A stretch of 64,000 nt of DNA from Rhodococcus sp. 06-462-5 (lineage in GTDB: Bacteria > Actinomycetota > Actinomycetes > Mycobacteriales > Mycobacteriaceae). A program made the position numbers and the translations under genes. Positions 12,439 through 21,469 of the stretch are shown piece after piece. The stretch is taken from assembly GCF_002258315.1 (NCBI RefSeq), contig NZ_NOYD01000005.1, positions 117,584 through 181,583 of the forward strand. The letters run 5' to 3'. Every line of letters begins with the position of its first letter. Position 1 is the first letter of the stretch. The notes beneath the pieces were generated by a model that worked only from the letters and a program-made list of their open reading frames with translations, was not told the DNA's origin and made no database searches.

Positions 12439-12506
12439 TCGAGTAAAGAAACTCGATCGAACGCACACCGCCCCGGGACCGACACGAAAATCGGATACCG
12501 GGGCGG
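12439..12506 (-). other. Hairpins in the groES-groEL1 intercistronic gap
   Basis: Two possible RNA structures. CCGCCCCGG (12468-12476) pairs with CCGGGGCGG (12498-12506) without a U-tract, suggesting a processing or stability element more than a terminator. A smaller stem, TCGAGT/ACTCGA (12439-12456, hexanucleotide A/U-rich loop), sits directly against the groEL1 ribosome-binding site and could modulate its translation. Confidence 0.4.
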
Positions 12507-12519
12507 GATGCGTTGTGGC

Positions 12520-12819
12520 CTACTTGGCGATGACAGCCAGCACGTCGCGTGCCGACAGAATCAGGTACTCCTCGCCGGCGTACTTGATCTCGGTGCCGCC
12601 GTACTTGCTGTAGATGACGGTGTCACCTTCTTTGACGTCGACCGGGATGCGGTTGCCCTTCTCGGTGACACGGCCTTCGCCCACGGCGACGACGGTGCCC
12701 TCCTGGGGCTTCTCCTTGGCTGTGTCGGGGATGACCAGACCGGAGGCGGTCGTCGTCTCGGCCTCGTTGGCCTGGACGAGGATCTTGTCCTCGAGCGGCT
12801 TGATTTTCACGCTCGCCAC
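12520..12819 (-). CDS. groES: Co-chaperonin GroES (10 kDa)
   Basis: A 99-residue co-chaperonin that caps GroEL rings. The sequence covers the whole family: [14 protein letters not shown] at the start, the mobile-loop region [14 protein letters not shown], and the C-terminal [15 protein letters not shown]. The start is the GTG at 12819, with GGAGGGCTCAAC just upstream; the longer in-frame reading from 12906 is not family-like. First gene of the groES-groEL1 operon under a CIRCE-containing promoter. Confidence 0.97.
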   Translation of the reverse strand: MASVKIKPLEDKILVQANEAETTTASGLVIPDTAKEKPQEGTVVAVGEGRVTEKGNRIPVDVKEGDTVIYSKYGGTEIKYAGEEYLILSARDVLAVIAK

Positions 12820-12963
12820 GTTGAGCCCTCCAAAGTTATGGGGTACGCGTCCGGGGTCGGATCCCCGGACAGCTGTGTGTAAGTACTTCTCGTGCGGTTC
12901 TGACAATCACGGCCTGAGCTCGTTCCCGTCGTCGCGGGTGCCGGGACTTCGCTCGGTGCCAAC

Positions 12964-12988
12964 TAGCACTCTATACACGAGAGTGCCA
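12964..12988. promoter_or_regulatory. CIRCE operator (HrcA binding site)
   Basis: TAGCACTC (12964-12971), a 9-bp spacer, GAGTGCCA (12981-12988): one mismatch from the consensus TTAGCACTC-N9-GAGTGCTAA core. It overlaps the groES promoter, so HrcA bound here would block transcription until heat shock. Confidence 0.92.
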
Positions 12989-12996
12989 GCACTCAA
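12968..12996 (-). promoter_or_regulatory. groES-groEL1 promoter
   Basis: On the minus strand, TTGAGT (12991-12996), a 17-bp spacer, then TAGAGT (12968-12973). The CIRCE repeat spans the -10 box and spacer. The leader to the groES GTG is roughly 140 bases. Confidence 0.6.
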
Positions 12997-13351
12997 GGGC
13001 TGGGTTCGCCAGGTTCGCGACGCGGTGTCCGCACTCGTGTGCAGGAGAGTGACTCTGCGCCGCTCGGCGCCGCCGCGGAGATCCGAAAACTGCCGAATTC
13101 GGGCTCGAAACGCCGAACAACGGTGTCGTTTCCCGTGGTTTCTCGGCGTTCGCAGACCCATCGAAAGGCCAGGTCGGACGCCATGAATGCTTCCCGGGTA
13201 ACCGACCGAGCGGCATATTACACTCGCGTCGGAGCCCGAAGTAACGTTACGATAACGGAGCTGTCCGAACGATAACGATCGACAGCTGTGCCGCGACATG
13301 GCACACAGGTCAGTCGATTCCGGACGGATACACAGGGGCGGGAGGTGCAGC
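12997..13351. promoter_or_regulatory. Gene-free region between the groES promoter and the Hsp70-like gene
   Basis: 355 bp with no supported gene. The right half (about 13210-13290) is A/T-enriched and contains the palindrome GTAACGTTAC (13241-13250) and an inverted repeat CTGTC/GACAG (13261-13285), possible operator sites for the plus-strand gene. No promoter could be assigned with confidence. Confidence 0.4.
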
Positions 13352-14992
13352 ATGCGAGTAGGAGTGGGGATATCGACCGGATCCGAGGTCGTGTGCGCAG
13401 CCCTCGTCACCGTCGACACCGACGGTGGTCGCACTGTCGAGTACCGCACCGTCTCGACCGATCGCCAAGCCAACACCGACATCGGTGATCTGGTCACCTC
13501 GGCCATAGAACTCATGGCCTCCCTGATCCCCGGCCATCGGTCCCCCGACGCGATCGCCGTCACCTATCGCACCGAGCAGCACGCTGCGGGTATTCGTGCG
13601 GCGCTGGCCCACACGACCCGTGATGTTCGACTGGTGCCCGAGTCCGCAGCCGCGTCCGCGTACCTGGTGCCCACCGGCCTGGTCGATCGGTACGACACGA
13701 TCGCGCTGGTCGATCTGGGAGCCTCGGGGATGTCGGTCACCGTCACCGATCGGTCCGCCGAAACGGTGCTGGCCCACGGCCGGTCGGACGCCGTCGCCGG
13801 CGACGCACTCGACGTGCTCGTCAAGAATCTCGTGCAGGACATGACCCGTGACAATCTCCGGGACGACATCCGCGACGACCGCGGAATCGGGTCTGCGCGG
13901 TACCGATCGATCAAGGAACGGCTCTCCCACGAGGACGAGGTCCGCATCGAGCGGTACAGCGGAATCCCACTGACGGTCACCCGCGACGCGTTCGACACCG
14001 CCGTGACCCCGATCTTCGACACCGCCGCTCAGTTCGTCCGCGGAGTGTTCGACGAGAGCACTCACGAACCCGAGGCCATCGTGCTGATCGGCGGAGGGGC
14101 GCACATTCCCCGGCTCGCCGCCGCGCTCACCGATCTGTTTCACGCCCCGGTCGTTCGACTGCCCGAGCCCGATGCCGTTCTTGCCGTCGGCGCTGCTGCC
14201 GTCGCCGCATCGGCCGTCGGCGGCGGCTACCAACTGGTTTCGGCCACGCGCAACTCCGCGGACCGGATGAGCCGATACTCCGGAGCCATCGCAGCTGCCG
14301 TCGTCGCAGGTGGCCTGGTGCTCGCCTACGGCGTGCAGACGATGACACCGGCCGACGATTCCAGCGTCTCACCGGCCGGAAGTGCCGCCAATTCCGCAAC
14401 GGAATCGAGCGACGTCAGTACGCCGGTCGCCGGGGGCCGGTCTCCCGACGAGAGCCGCCCCACGACGGGACGCTCCCCCGGCGATCGATCCGACCCGACG
14501 ACAACCTCGGTCGACGCCACCGGATCGTCGGCTCGGTTCACCACCACCGCTCCGCCGACCAGTACCCCGACGCTGCGTCCGGCACCCGACCTCCCGCGGA
14601 TCGAATGGCCGATCGACCCCACGTCGAATCCTGTGTCCCCCGATGTCACCACTTCAATCCCGATCGAACCGCCGACCTCGGTCACCACGATTCCGGTTCG
14701 GCCCTCCGAACCTGTCGAGTCCTCGGACCCGAGCGATACGACCGAGATAGTCCCGGGACCGACGCCCGAGCCGACGACCGAGGTCACCCCGGTGCCGACC
14801 GAGTCGATCAGCGCGCCGACCACCGATGTCAGCGGTTCGGAGCCCACTCCGGAACTGACGGCACCTCCGACGGTATGGTCGCCGCCTGCACCGGCCCCCT
14901 CGAGTGAGCCTCTGTCCGCGGCCGTGCCGTCGACGACCCGTTCGTCCGAGACCACCGCCGCGTCCACTCAGGACGCTCAGCCGGGCACCTGA
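13352..14992 (+). CDS. Membrane-anchored Hsp70/actin-fold protein with Pro/Thr-rich outer tail
   Basis: A 546-residue protein in three parts. Residues 1-300 form a DnaK-like nucleotide-binding fold: [13 protein letters not shown] in place of the phosphate-1 loop, [11 protein letters not shown] like the Hsp70 NEPTAAA segment, [14 protein letters not shown] as phosphate-2, and [14 protein letters not shown] as the adenosine motif. There is no substrate-binding domain. A transmembrane helix follows (about 309-328), then some 215 residues rich in Pro, Thr and Ser that should lie outside the membrane. GGAGGTG precedes the ATG. It is divergent from groES and its 3' end overlaps tsaD by 16 bases in convergent orientation. 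M. tuberculosis has no gene here. Such proteins are common in Rhodococcus and Nocardia; the function is unknown. Confidence 0.8.
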   Translation: MRVGVGISTGSEVVCAALVTVDTDGGRTVEYRTVSTDRQANTDIGDLVTSAIELMASLIPGHRSPDAIAVTYRTEQHAAGIRAALAHTTRDVRLVPESAAASAYLVPTGLVDRYDTIALVDLGASGMSVTVTDRSAETVLAHGRSDAVAGDALDVLVKNLVQDMTRDNLRDDIRDDRGIGSARYRSIKERLSHEDEVRIERYSGIPLTVTRDAFDTAVTPIFDTAAQFVRGVFDESTHEPEAIVLIGGGAHIPRLAAALTDLFHAPVVRLPEPDAVLAVGAAAVAASAVGGGYQLVSATRNSADRMSRYSGAIAAAVVAGGLVLAYGVQTMTPADDSSVSPAGSAANSATESSDVSTPVAGGRSPDESRPTTGRSPGDRSDPTTTSVDATGSSARFTTTAPPTSTPTLRPAPDLPRIEWPIDPTSNPVSPDVTTSIPIEPPTSVTTIPVRPSEPVESSDPSDTTEIVPGPTPEPTTEVTPVPTESISAPTTDVSGSEPTPELTAPPTVWSPPAPAPSSEPLSAAVPSTTRSSETTAASTQDAQPGT

Positions 14993-16014
14993 CTGGTCGC
15001 GACCGACAGGCCGGGATCGGTCACCGCGGTCAAGGCCGACGGCTCGGCTCCGCCCGCGACGAGGTGAGCGCCCAGTGCGGCGATCATCACCCCGTTGTCG
15101 GTACACAGTCGCGGCTTCGGGATTCTCAACGTCAAACCCTGCTCGGCGCAACGGCTTTCGATCAACGAGCGGATCCGCGAGTTGGCAGTGGCACCTCCGC
15201 CGAGAACGATGGTGTCGACGTCGACGTCGGTGGCCGCACGGACGGCCTTCATCGTCAGGACATCGGCGACCGATTCCTGGAAGGACGCGGCGATGTCCGC
15301 GACCGGAATCGGATCTCCGGCGCGCTGCCTGGCCTCGACGAATCGAGCCACAGCGGTCTTGACTCCGGAGAACGAGAAGTCGTAGCGCGCATCGCGTGGG
15401 CCGGTCATTCCTCTCGGAAACGCGATGGCGGCCGGATCACCCTCGCGCGCAGCATCATCGAGCGCGGGACCACCCGGGTAGCCCAATCCCAGCAGCCGCG
15501 CAACCTTGTCGAAGGCCTCCCCGGCAGCGTCGTCGACCGTGGTCCCGAGCTCGACGATCGGCCGGGACAGATCGTCGACGTGCAGCAGATGAGTGTGCCC
15601 ACCGGAGACCAACAGTGCCACGCACGACGGCATCGGCCCGTGCTCGAGCGTGTCGACCGCGACGTGGCCACCGAGATGGTTCACCGCGTAGAAGGGCACA
15701 CCCCAGGCCGCGGCGTACGCCTTGGCAGCGGCAACCCCGACGAGCAACGCCCCGGCCAGCCCCGGGCCGATCGTCACCGCGACGGCGTCGGGACGGTCGA
15801 TGTCCGCGGCCGCCAGGGCCCGCCGCATGGTCGGCACGATGGCCTCTAGGTGCGCGCGCGATGCTACCTCGGGCACCACCCCGCCGTACCGGGCGTGTTC
15901 GTCGACACTCGAGGCCACCTCGTCGGCCATCAGCTCGCACGTGCCCGCCCCGCCCCAGCGGACGATTCCGACTCCTGTTTCGTCGCAGGAACTTTCGATA
16001 CCCATGACGATCAT
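14977..16014 (-). CDS. tsaD: tRNA threonylcarbamoyladenosine synthase subunit TsaD
   Basis: Transfers the threonylcarbamoyl group to A37 of ANN-decoding tRNAs, together with TsaB and TsaE. The 345-residue ASKHA-fold protein starts [15 protein letters not shown], carries the metal-binding pair in [10 protein letters not shown], and has the nucleotide motifs [13 protein letters not shown] and [14 protein letters not shown]. Length matches the family. Last gene of a tightly packed run alr - hydrolase - tsaE - tsaB - rimI - tsaD on the minus strand; its start overlaps rimI by 4 bases. Confidence 0.97.
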   Translation of the reverse strand: MIVMGIESSCDETGVGIVRWGGAGTCELMADEVASSVDEHARYGGVVPEVASRAHLEAIVPTMRRALAAADIDRPDAVAVTIGPGLAGALLVGVAAAKAYAAAWGVPFYAVNHLGGHVAVDTLEHGPMPSCVALLVSGGHTHLLHVDDLSRPIVELGTTVDDAAGEAFDKVARLLGLGYPGGPALDDAAREGDPAAIAFPRGMTGPRDARYDFSFSGVKTAVARFVEARQRAGDPIPVADIAASFQESVADVLTMKAVRAATDVDVDTIVLGGGATANSRIRSLIESRCAEQGLTLRIPKPRLCTDNGVMIAALGAHLVAGGAEPSALTAVTDPGLSVATSQVPG

Positions 16015-16502
16015 CGGGCTGATCCTTCCGTCTTCTCGCGCCGACGCATGGTGAAGGCGTCGGCGCGGCTCGGTTGGTAGTACTTCGCCCTGGTACCCAC
16101 GATCTCGAATCCTTCGCGTCGGTACAGCTCGATCGCGGGCTCGTTGTCGGTGCGGACCTCGAGAAAGACCGGCCCACCGTGCTCGTCGGCCACGCGCAGC
16201 AATTCGTCGAGCAGCCGCCCGCCGATTCCTCTGCGGTGATGCGCCGGATCGACGCCGATGGTGTGCACCTCGGACTCCCCGACGACGAACGCTCCGCGGC
16301 TCGGCTGCCCCAGCAGAGAGATGCCTGCGTAGCCGACGACCTCACCGTTCTCTCGCGCAGTGACGTAATGATTGTGTGGTGCCGCCAGTTCCGCGATGAA
16401 TGCATCCTCGGCCCACGGGTCGTCACCCGGGAACAGCACGGTCTCGAGATACGCGCACCGCGCGGCATCCGCCGCCGCCATCGACTCGATCGACACCGTC
16501 AC
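16011..16502 (-). CDS. rimI: Ribosomal protein S18-alanine N-acetyltransferase RimI
   Basis: A 163-residue GNAT acetyltransferase. The acetyl-CoA site is visible as [19 protein letters not shown] (motif A, R/Q-x-x-G-x-G/A), preceded by VGYAGISLL and followed by [20 protein letters not shown]. RimI acetylates the N-terminus of ribosomal protein S18 in E. coli. Linkage between tsaB and tsaD is the standard actinobacterial order and supports the assignment. Both ends overlap the neighbours by 4 bases, indicating translational coupling. Confidence 0.92.
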   Translation of the reverse strand: MTVSIESMAAADAARCAYLETVLFPGDDPWAEDAFIAELAAPHNHYVTARENGEVVGYAGISLLGQPSRGAFVVGESEVHTIGVDPAHHRRGIGGRLLDELLRVADEHGGPVFLEVRTDNEPAIELYRREGFEIVGTRAKYYQPSRADAFTMRRREKTEGSAR

Positions 16503-17170
16503 TTCGCAGCCTTCGCTGCGGCGCGCTCGTCGAGCGTCTTGGCGTCGGGGCGGCGCAGGTACAACGGGACGAGCGGGCCCGGGACGACACCGCTGCCGAT
16601 ATCGGCGGCAGCAACCGCGACCAATCCGGCCGGAGACGGTGCCTGCACGTCACGAATCGGAAGCTCGAATGCCGCAGCATGCGGTGCCGATCCAGCGACC
16701 GCATCGACTCCCACACGATCCAGTTCGGCCGGGGCGACAACGTCGGGTCCCGCCACCCTCACTCCGGCTTCGTAACGCGCCCAGTAGATTTCGCGTCGGC
16801 GCGCATCGGTCACCACCAAAAGCGACCCGGGTTCGGAGACATCTGCGGCGATGGCGTCGAGACTGCAGACCCCGTACACAGGAAGACCGAGTGCGTCACC
16901 GAACGCCGCAGCCGTCGCCATTCCCACCCGGAGCCCGGTGTAGGGCCCGGGGCCGACGCCGACGACGACGGCACCCAACTCGGCCGCGGTGATGCCGGAT
17001 TCGGCCAAGCACTCGACGATGTTGGGCGTCAGAATTTCTGCATGCGATCGAGCGTCCACCCGAACCCGGGTGGCGAGCGTCGTGGCCTCTGCACCGGCGG
17101 CGGGCTCGGTCAGGCTCACCACACCTGCGGTGACGGCGGGAGTCGAGGTGTCGACGGCAAGTACAAGCAC
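16499..17170 (-). CDS. tsaB: tRNA threonylcarbamoyladenosine synthase subunit TsaB
   Basis: A 223-residue ASKHA-fold partner and activator of TsaD. It starts MLVLAVDTSTPAVTAGVV and contains the hallmark VVVGVGPGPYTGLRVGMATA segment (residues 70-90). It lacks the TsaD metal site, as expected for the non-catalytic subunit. Overlaps rimI by 4 bases; 52 bases downstream of tsaE. Confidence 0.95.
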   Translation of the reverse strand: MLVLAVDTSTPAVTAGVVSLTEPAAGAEATTLATRVRVDARSHAEILTPNIVECLAESGITAAELGAVVVGVGPGPYTGLRVGMATAAAFGDALGLPVYGVCSLDAIAADVSEPGSLLVVTDARRREIYWARYEAGVRVAGPDVVAPAELDRVGVDAVAGSAPHAAAFELPIRDVQAPSPAGLVAVAAADIGSGVVPGPLVPLYLRRPDAKTLDERAAAKAAK

Positions 17171-17222
17171 GATATTTCAGATTACCCGTCACCGGGGATA
17201 CGGCCGCGCACCCGGTACCCGG

Positions 17223-17729
17223 TCAGGGCTCTCGCGGATCCGCCCCGCTGTGTACCCGACTCACCGTCACGCGCCGAACATCGGAGTCCGGATCACGTGT
17301 CAGTCGAACCGACACATGGCCGTCCGTCAGCTTCTCGACCAATCCCTCGCCCCACTCGACCACGACGACGGCGTCGGTGAGGTCGGTATCGAGGTCGAGG
17401 GCATCGAGTTCGTCGACCGCGGACTGCCCCGTCATACCGAGCCGATAGGCATCGACGTGGACCAATGCAACCGGCGGTAATCCATGGGCCCGTGAGCCGG
17501 GCCGATGCTCGCGGGCGATGACGAACGTCGGCGAGGTGACGCGGCCCTGAACACCGAGTCCGGCCGCAATCCCCTTGGTCATGGCGGTCTTTCCGGCCCC
17601 GAGCGGGCCGTCGAGGATCACCAGATCACCGGCGACCAGAATGTCCGCAAGCCGGGCACCGAACTCGGCAGTGTCTGCGGCAGTGACCAATTCGACGTCC
17701 ACCGGCAAGGTCAGTGGCTCGTCAGACAA
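17223..17729 (-). CDS. tsaE: tRNA threonylcarbamoyladenosine ATPase TsaE
   Basis: A 168-residue P-loop ATPase that energises the TsaBD complex. Walker A is GPLGAGKT (about residues 40-47), followed by VTSPTFVIAREH and LVHVDAYRL, and VVVEWGEG as the Walker B-like strand. The start is taken as TTG at 17729, overlapping the end of the hydrolase gene by 8 bases; a longer frame upstream is Arg/Ser-rich and not family-like. Exact start uncertain because no other initiation codon fits the family length. Confidence 0.93.
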   Translation of the reverse strand: MSDEPLTLPVDVELVTAADTAEFGARLADILVAGDLVILDGPLGAGKTAMTKGIAAGLGVQGRVTSPTFVIAREHRPGSRAHGLPPVALVHVDAYRLGMTGQSAVDELDALDLDTDLTDAVVVVEWGEGLVEKLTDGHVSVRLTRDPDSDVRRVTVSRVHSGADPREP

Positions 17730-18741
17730 CGCCCCACCGCCGCTTCTTGCCCGCGGCCTCCGTTGCCCGTGCCACGAGCCGCTGTATCGCGCCGTTGACC
17801 TGTTCGGGGAATTCGAGTTGAACGAGGTGCCCACCCTGGCGCACCCGCACCATCTCCGAACGCGGCAGAGCCTGAGCGAGAGCCTCCGAGCTGGCGAACG
17901 GAATGATCCAATCCTCGTCGCCACACACCACCGACACCGGAATGTTCTCGAATTCGAGCAGGGCCTCGGACTCGTCGTGCAACTCGAGCGTCTCGAGGAA
18001 ATTGACGATCGTGACGACGGAGGTGTCGTCGATCATCGACTGCGAGAACGCCACCAGCCGCGGAGAGACCCTGGTGCCGTAGGACGCCGCGCGCAGTACC
18101 GGTGAGATGAGCGCACGTACCGCGCCGCGACCGAACTGCACCAAGCCCGGTGACGTCCGAACTGCCGCGCGGAACGCATCCACTGCCGGGTTCTGCAGAC
18201 TACGACCGACCCCGGACTGTGCGAGACCGGCAGCGGTCGTCGAGATCAGGACTGCGCCGATGACCCGCTGGCGCAGCACGTCCGATCGTTGCCGCGCCAT
18301 GGACAGAATCGACATTCCGCCCATCGAGTGCCCGACCAGAACGATGCGACCCTTGGGTACCACCGAGCGAATCACCGCATCGAGATCGAGGCCGAGCTGT
18401 CCGATGGTGCAACTCTCCGGACTCGGCACTCCCGAACGTCCGTGACCGCGCTGGTCGTAGAAGACCATGCGCACCGCCCCACCCCACTGTTGTTCGAGCG
18501 CGCGGCGCTGAAAGTGCCACGACGACATTCGCAGGCAATAGCCGTGCACGAAGATCACGGTGGTCTCGGCGTCCGACGGACCCACTTCACGTACCGCGAG
18601 CGGTACACCGTCGTCCGCGGTGACGATACTGCCGCGATCGGCGTCCATCAGGTCCAGATTCTCGGTGGCAAGCGGATCCTTGTTGGACCGAAACGCCGTC
18701 TCGCGCACGACAATCGCAATACTCTCCAGCAATCCCAGCAT
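17722..18741 (-). CDS. Alpha/beta hydrolase
   Basis: A 339-residue alpha/beta-hydrolase-fold enzyme. The nucleophile elbow GHSMGG places Ser139; an acid is likely in VVCGDEDWIIP and the histidine in QGGHLVQLEFP. An oxyanion-hole strand FVHGYCLRMSSW comes earlier. No signal peptide is evident, though residues 1-12 are hydrophobic. It sits between alr and tsaE with a 3-base gap to alr and an overlap with tsaE, so it is expressed with cell-wall and tRNA-modification genes. Substrate unknown: esterase, lipase or haloperoxidase-like activities are all possible. Confidence 0.85.
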   Translation of the reverse strand: MLGLLESIAIVVRETAFRSNKDPLATENLDLMDADRGSIVTADDGVPLAVREVGPSDAETTVIFVHGYCLRMSSWHFQRRALEQQWGGAVRMVFYDQRGHGRSGVPSPESCTIGQLGLDLDAVIRSVVPKGRIVLVGHSMGGMSILSMARQRSDVLRQRVIGAVLISTTAAGLAQSGVGRSLQNPAVDAFRAAVRTSPGLVQFGRGAVRALISPVLRAASYGTRVSPRLVAFSQSMIDDTSVVTIVNFLETLELHDESEALLEFENIPVSVVCGDEDWIIPFASSEALAQALPRSEMVRVRQGGHLVQLEFPEQVNGAIQRLVARATEAAGKKRRWGVV

Positions 18742-18744
18742 GAT

Positions 18745-19947
18745 CTAGATCGTCGCCTCCCCTGCGCGAGCGCCGACGAACCGTCGTCGGACGCGTCCAC
18801 GAACGCCTGTGACGACTTCGTAGCTGATTGTCTCGAGCACATCTGCCCATTCCTGAGCGTGCGCCTCTCCCCTGTCCCCTGATCCGAACAGTAACGCCTC
18901 GTCGCCGACCGCGACACCTGAGCAGTCGCCACCGAGGTCGACGACGAATTGATCCATGCACACTCGCCCCACCGAGGGATAGCGACGACCTGCGATGGTC
19001 ACCTCGAATCGCCCGCTGAGGCGACGGACGACACCGTCGGCGTATCCGAGAGCGACGAGTGCGACCACGGTGTCGGCGGGAGCGGTCCAGGTGTAGCCGT
19101 AGGACACCGATTCACCTTTGCTCACCTTCTTGATGTTCGCCACCTGCGCCGAGAGCGTCATGACCGGGCGTAGCCCCAACGTTCCCAACTCGGGCACCGG
19201 CGACAAGCCGTACAGAGCAATACCCGGGCGGACCATGTCGAAACCGAGGTCGGGTCTGGTCAGCGTGGCGGCCGAGTTGGACAGATGCACGACGGCGGGA
19301 GGCGTTCCGCGCCGGGTGGCTCGCCGCACCGCGTCGCGAAGCCGCTCGGCCTGGGCGTCGTTGGCGGGGTGAGCCGGTTCGTCGGAGCAGGCCAGATGCG
19401 AGAACATTCCGGTCAATCGCACCGAGCCCTCGGCGACGGCGTCTGCTGTGGCGTCGAGTACGGCGTCGAGATCCGCTTCCGCCACCCCGTTGCGGTTGAG
19501 CCCGGTATCGATCTTGAGCGAGAGATCAGCAGTGGAACCGACCCTGCGTGCTGCGTCGACCACGGCGTCGAGCTGGGCAGCCGTGGACACTCCGATCCCC
19601 ACCTGCCCGGCGATCGCCGCCGCGAAATCGGAGTCCGTCCGGTGCAACCACGCCAACACCGGGACCGTCACACCCGCAGCACGGAGTTCGAGGGCCTCAC
19701 CGATGGTGGTGACACCGAGCTCCTGCGCCCCTGCTGCAATTGCCGCGTGTGCGACCTCGACGGCACCGTGGTTGTATCCGTCGGCCTTGACCACCGCCAT
19801 CACGGCGGCGTCCCCGGCGAACTGCTGCAACACGCGGACGTTGTTGGCCACTGCGTCGAGGTCGACGGACGCGACGGCACCCGAACCCGTCCGAGGATCG
19901 GTCCCCTCGTCTCCGCAGCCGATACTCACAACATTCGATAGTGCCAT
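18745..19947 (-). CDS. alr: Alanine racemase
   Basis: PLP-dependent enzyme making D-alanine for peptidoglycan. The 400-residue protein has the PLP lysine Lys54 in AVVKADGYNHG, a TIM-barrel N-domain, and the C-terminal beta domain with the catalytic tyrosine in SYGYTW and VCMDQFVVDLG. About 20 residues precede the usual family start, beginning MALSNVVSIGCGDEG, so an internal start is possible. First gene of the run leading to tsaD; 80 bases downstream of nnr. Confidence 0.96.
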   Translation of the reverse strand: MALSNVVSIGCGDEGTDPRTGSGAVASVDLDAVANNVRVLQQFAGDAAVMAVVKADGYNHGAVEVAHAAIAAGAQELGVTTIGEALELRAAGVTVPVLAWLHRTDSDFAAAIAGQVGIGVSTAAQLDAVVDAARRVGSTADLSLKIDTGLNRNGVAEADLDAVLDATADAVAEGSVRLTGMFSHLACSDEPAHPANDAQAERLRDAVRRATRRGTPPAVVHLSNSAATLTRPDLGFDMVRPGIALYGLSPVPELGTLGLRPVMTLSAQVANIKKVSKGESVSYGYTWTAPADTVVALVALGYADGVVRRLSGRFEVTIAGRRYPSVGRVCMDQFVVDLGGDCSGVAVGDEALLFGSGDRGEAHAQEWADVLETISYEVVTGVRGRVRRRFVGARAGEATI

Positions 19948-20027
19948 CCGAGCCGCCGATACGACGGATCAGGGTGCCACAACTCGTGACACACCCGGCG
20001 TCGAACGTGGGCCACCCAGGACCACGG

Positions 20028-21461
20028 TCAGACTGTGACCGAGCGCACGGTTCGGATGGCGTCGCGGATGGACTCGCGCAGTGGGCTCGCAGAAATGGGT
20101 GCCGCGAATTCTCCGTCCGACCCGTGAGCCGCACGCGCCGCAGCCAGTGCGTGGACCTTCGCTCCGCAGGCAGCCGCGGTGGACGGCGTCATTCCCGACG
20201 CGAGCAGGGCCCCGAGGATGCCCGACAGTACGTCGCCCGAGCCTGCGGTCGATGCCGCCGATCCCCCGGCGTCGCTGACGAACGTGGTGCCCTCCGCATC
20301 GGCGACGATCGTCGCTCGCCCCTTGAGGAGCACGGTCACGCCCCAGCGCGCGGCGAGATCTCGAACCGCGCCCACTCGGTCGGGTGCGGGGTCGGATCCG
20401 GTCAGGCGGGCGAATTCCCCGGCATGCGGGGTCAGCAGAGTCGGTGCGGCGCGTCCGGCGACCCAGCGTTCGTTGCGGGCGAGGATCGTGAGCGCATCCG
20501 CGTCGACGACGACCGGCAGATCCGTCTCCAGAACTCGACGCACGATCTCGGCCGAATCCTCGTCGGTGCCGAAACCGGGACCGACCACCCACGCCTGCAC
20601 CTGCCCCGCCGCGTCGAGGTCCGAGGCGGCAACGACCTCCGGACAGTGCGAAACGACCTCTGCGCCTGCGCTTCCCACATAGCGGACCATTCCGGACGTG
20701 GCCGCGACCGCCGCTCCAACACAAAGCAGTGCGGCACCGGGGAACGTGGCACTACCGGCCAGGACACCCACCACCCCCTGCGAGTACTTGTCGTCCGAGG
20801 CTGTCGGCATCGGCCACGCCCTGCCCACGTCGACCGGCTCGAACGACGCCATCGCCGGAGCCGGCAACTCCAGGCCGATGTCCACGAGTTCGATTCGGCC
20901 GCAACGTGGTACGGCCAGCACATGAACGGGCTTGCGGGCACCGAACGTCACCGTCACATCGGCCGACACGGCCGGCCCGGAGACGGCACCGGTCTCCGCG
21001 TCGACTCCACTGGGCACGTCCACCGCCACGATCGGTGCGGTGATCTGCTCGACCACGGCAGCAGCATCGGGCCGCAGCGGACCCTTGCCGGAAATTCCCA
21101 CGATGGCGTCGACCACGATGTCGGCAGGTCCGCATCGACTCACCACGCGTCCGCCCGACGACCGCAGGGCCTCGAGACCTTCGGCGTGCACCCGCGTCGG
21201 GTCGAGCAGTAGAGCCGAGACCGAGACGCCGCGTCGACGCAGATACGCCCCCGCCCACAGACCGTCGCCGCCGTTGTCGCCCGTGCCGACCAGGATCGTC
21301 ACGCGACGCCCGGCGATGCCGCCCGTACGCACGGCCAGCTCGCCTGCCACGACCGTGGCCAGTCCGTACGCAGCGCGGCGCATCAGCACGCCGTTCGGCA
21401 GGGAACCAAGCAGTGGCGCTTCCGCATTCCGAATCTGCTCGGGTGTGTAGTAGCCGCGCAT
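20028..21461 (-). CDS. nnr: Bifunctional NAD(P)H-hydrate repair enzyme
   Basis: A 477-residue fusion that repairs hydrated NADH and NADPH. The N-terminal epimerase (YjeF_N) part carries LVGTGDNGGDGLWAG (about residues 54-68). The C-terminal ADP-dependent dehydratase part carries LLTPHAGEFARLTG and STAGSGDVLSGILGALL. Both catalytic halves look intact. The start at 21461 is an ATG 8 bases from the glmS stop, so it is probably co-transcribed downstream of glmS. Confidence 0.94.
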   Translation of the reverse strand: MRGYYTPEQIRNAEAPLLGSLPNGVLMRRAAYGLATVVAGELAVRTGGIAGRRVTILVGTGDNGGDGLWAGAYLRRRGVSVSALLLDPTRVHAEGLEALRSSGGRVVSRCGPADIVVDAIVGISGKGPLRPDAAAVVEQITAPIVAVDVPSGVDAETGAVSGPAVSADVTVTFGARKPVHVLAVPRCGRIELVDIGLELPAPAMASFEPVDVGRAWPMPTASDDKYSQGVVGVLAGSATFPGAALLCVGAAVAATSGMVRYVGSAGAEVVSHCPEVVAASDLDAAGQVQAWVVGPGFGTDEDSAEIVRRVLETDLPVVVDADALTILARNERWVAGRAAPTLLTPHAGEFARLTGSDPAPDRVGAVRDLAARWGVTVLLKGRATIVADAEGTTFVSDAGGSAASTAGSGDVLSGILGALLASGMTPSTAAACGAKVHALAAARAAHGSDGEFAAPISASPLRESIRDAIRTVRSVTV

Positions 21462-21469
21462 GCCGAGCG

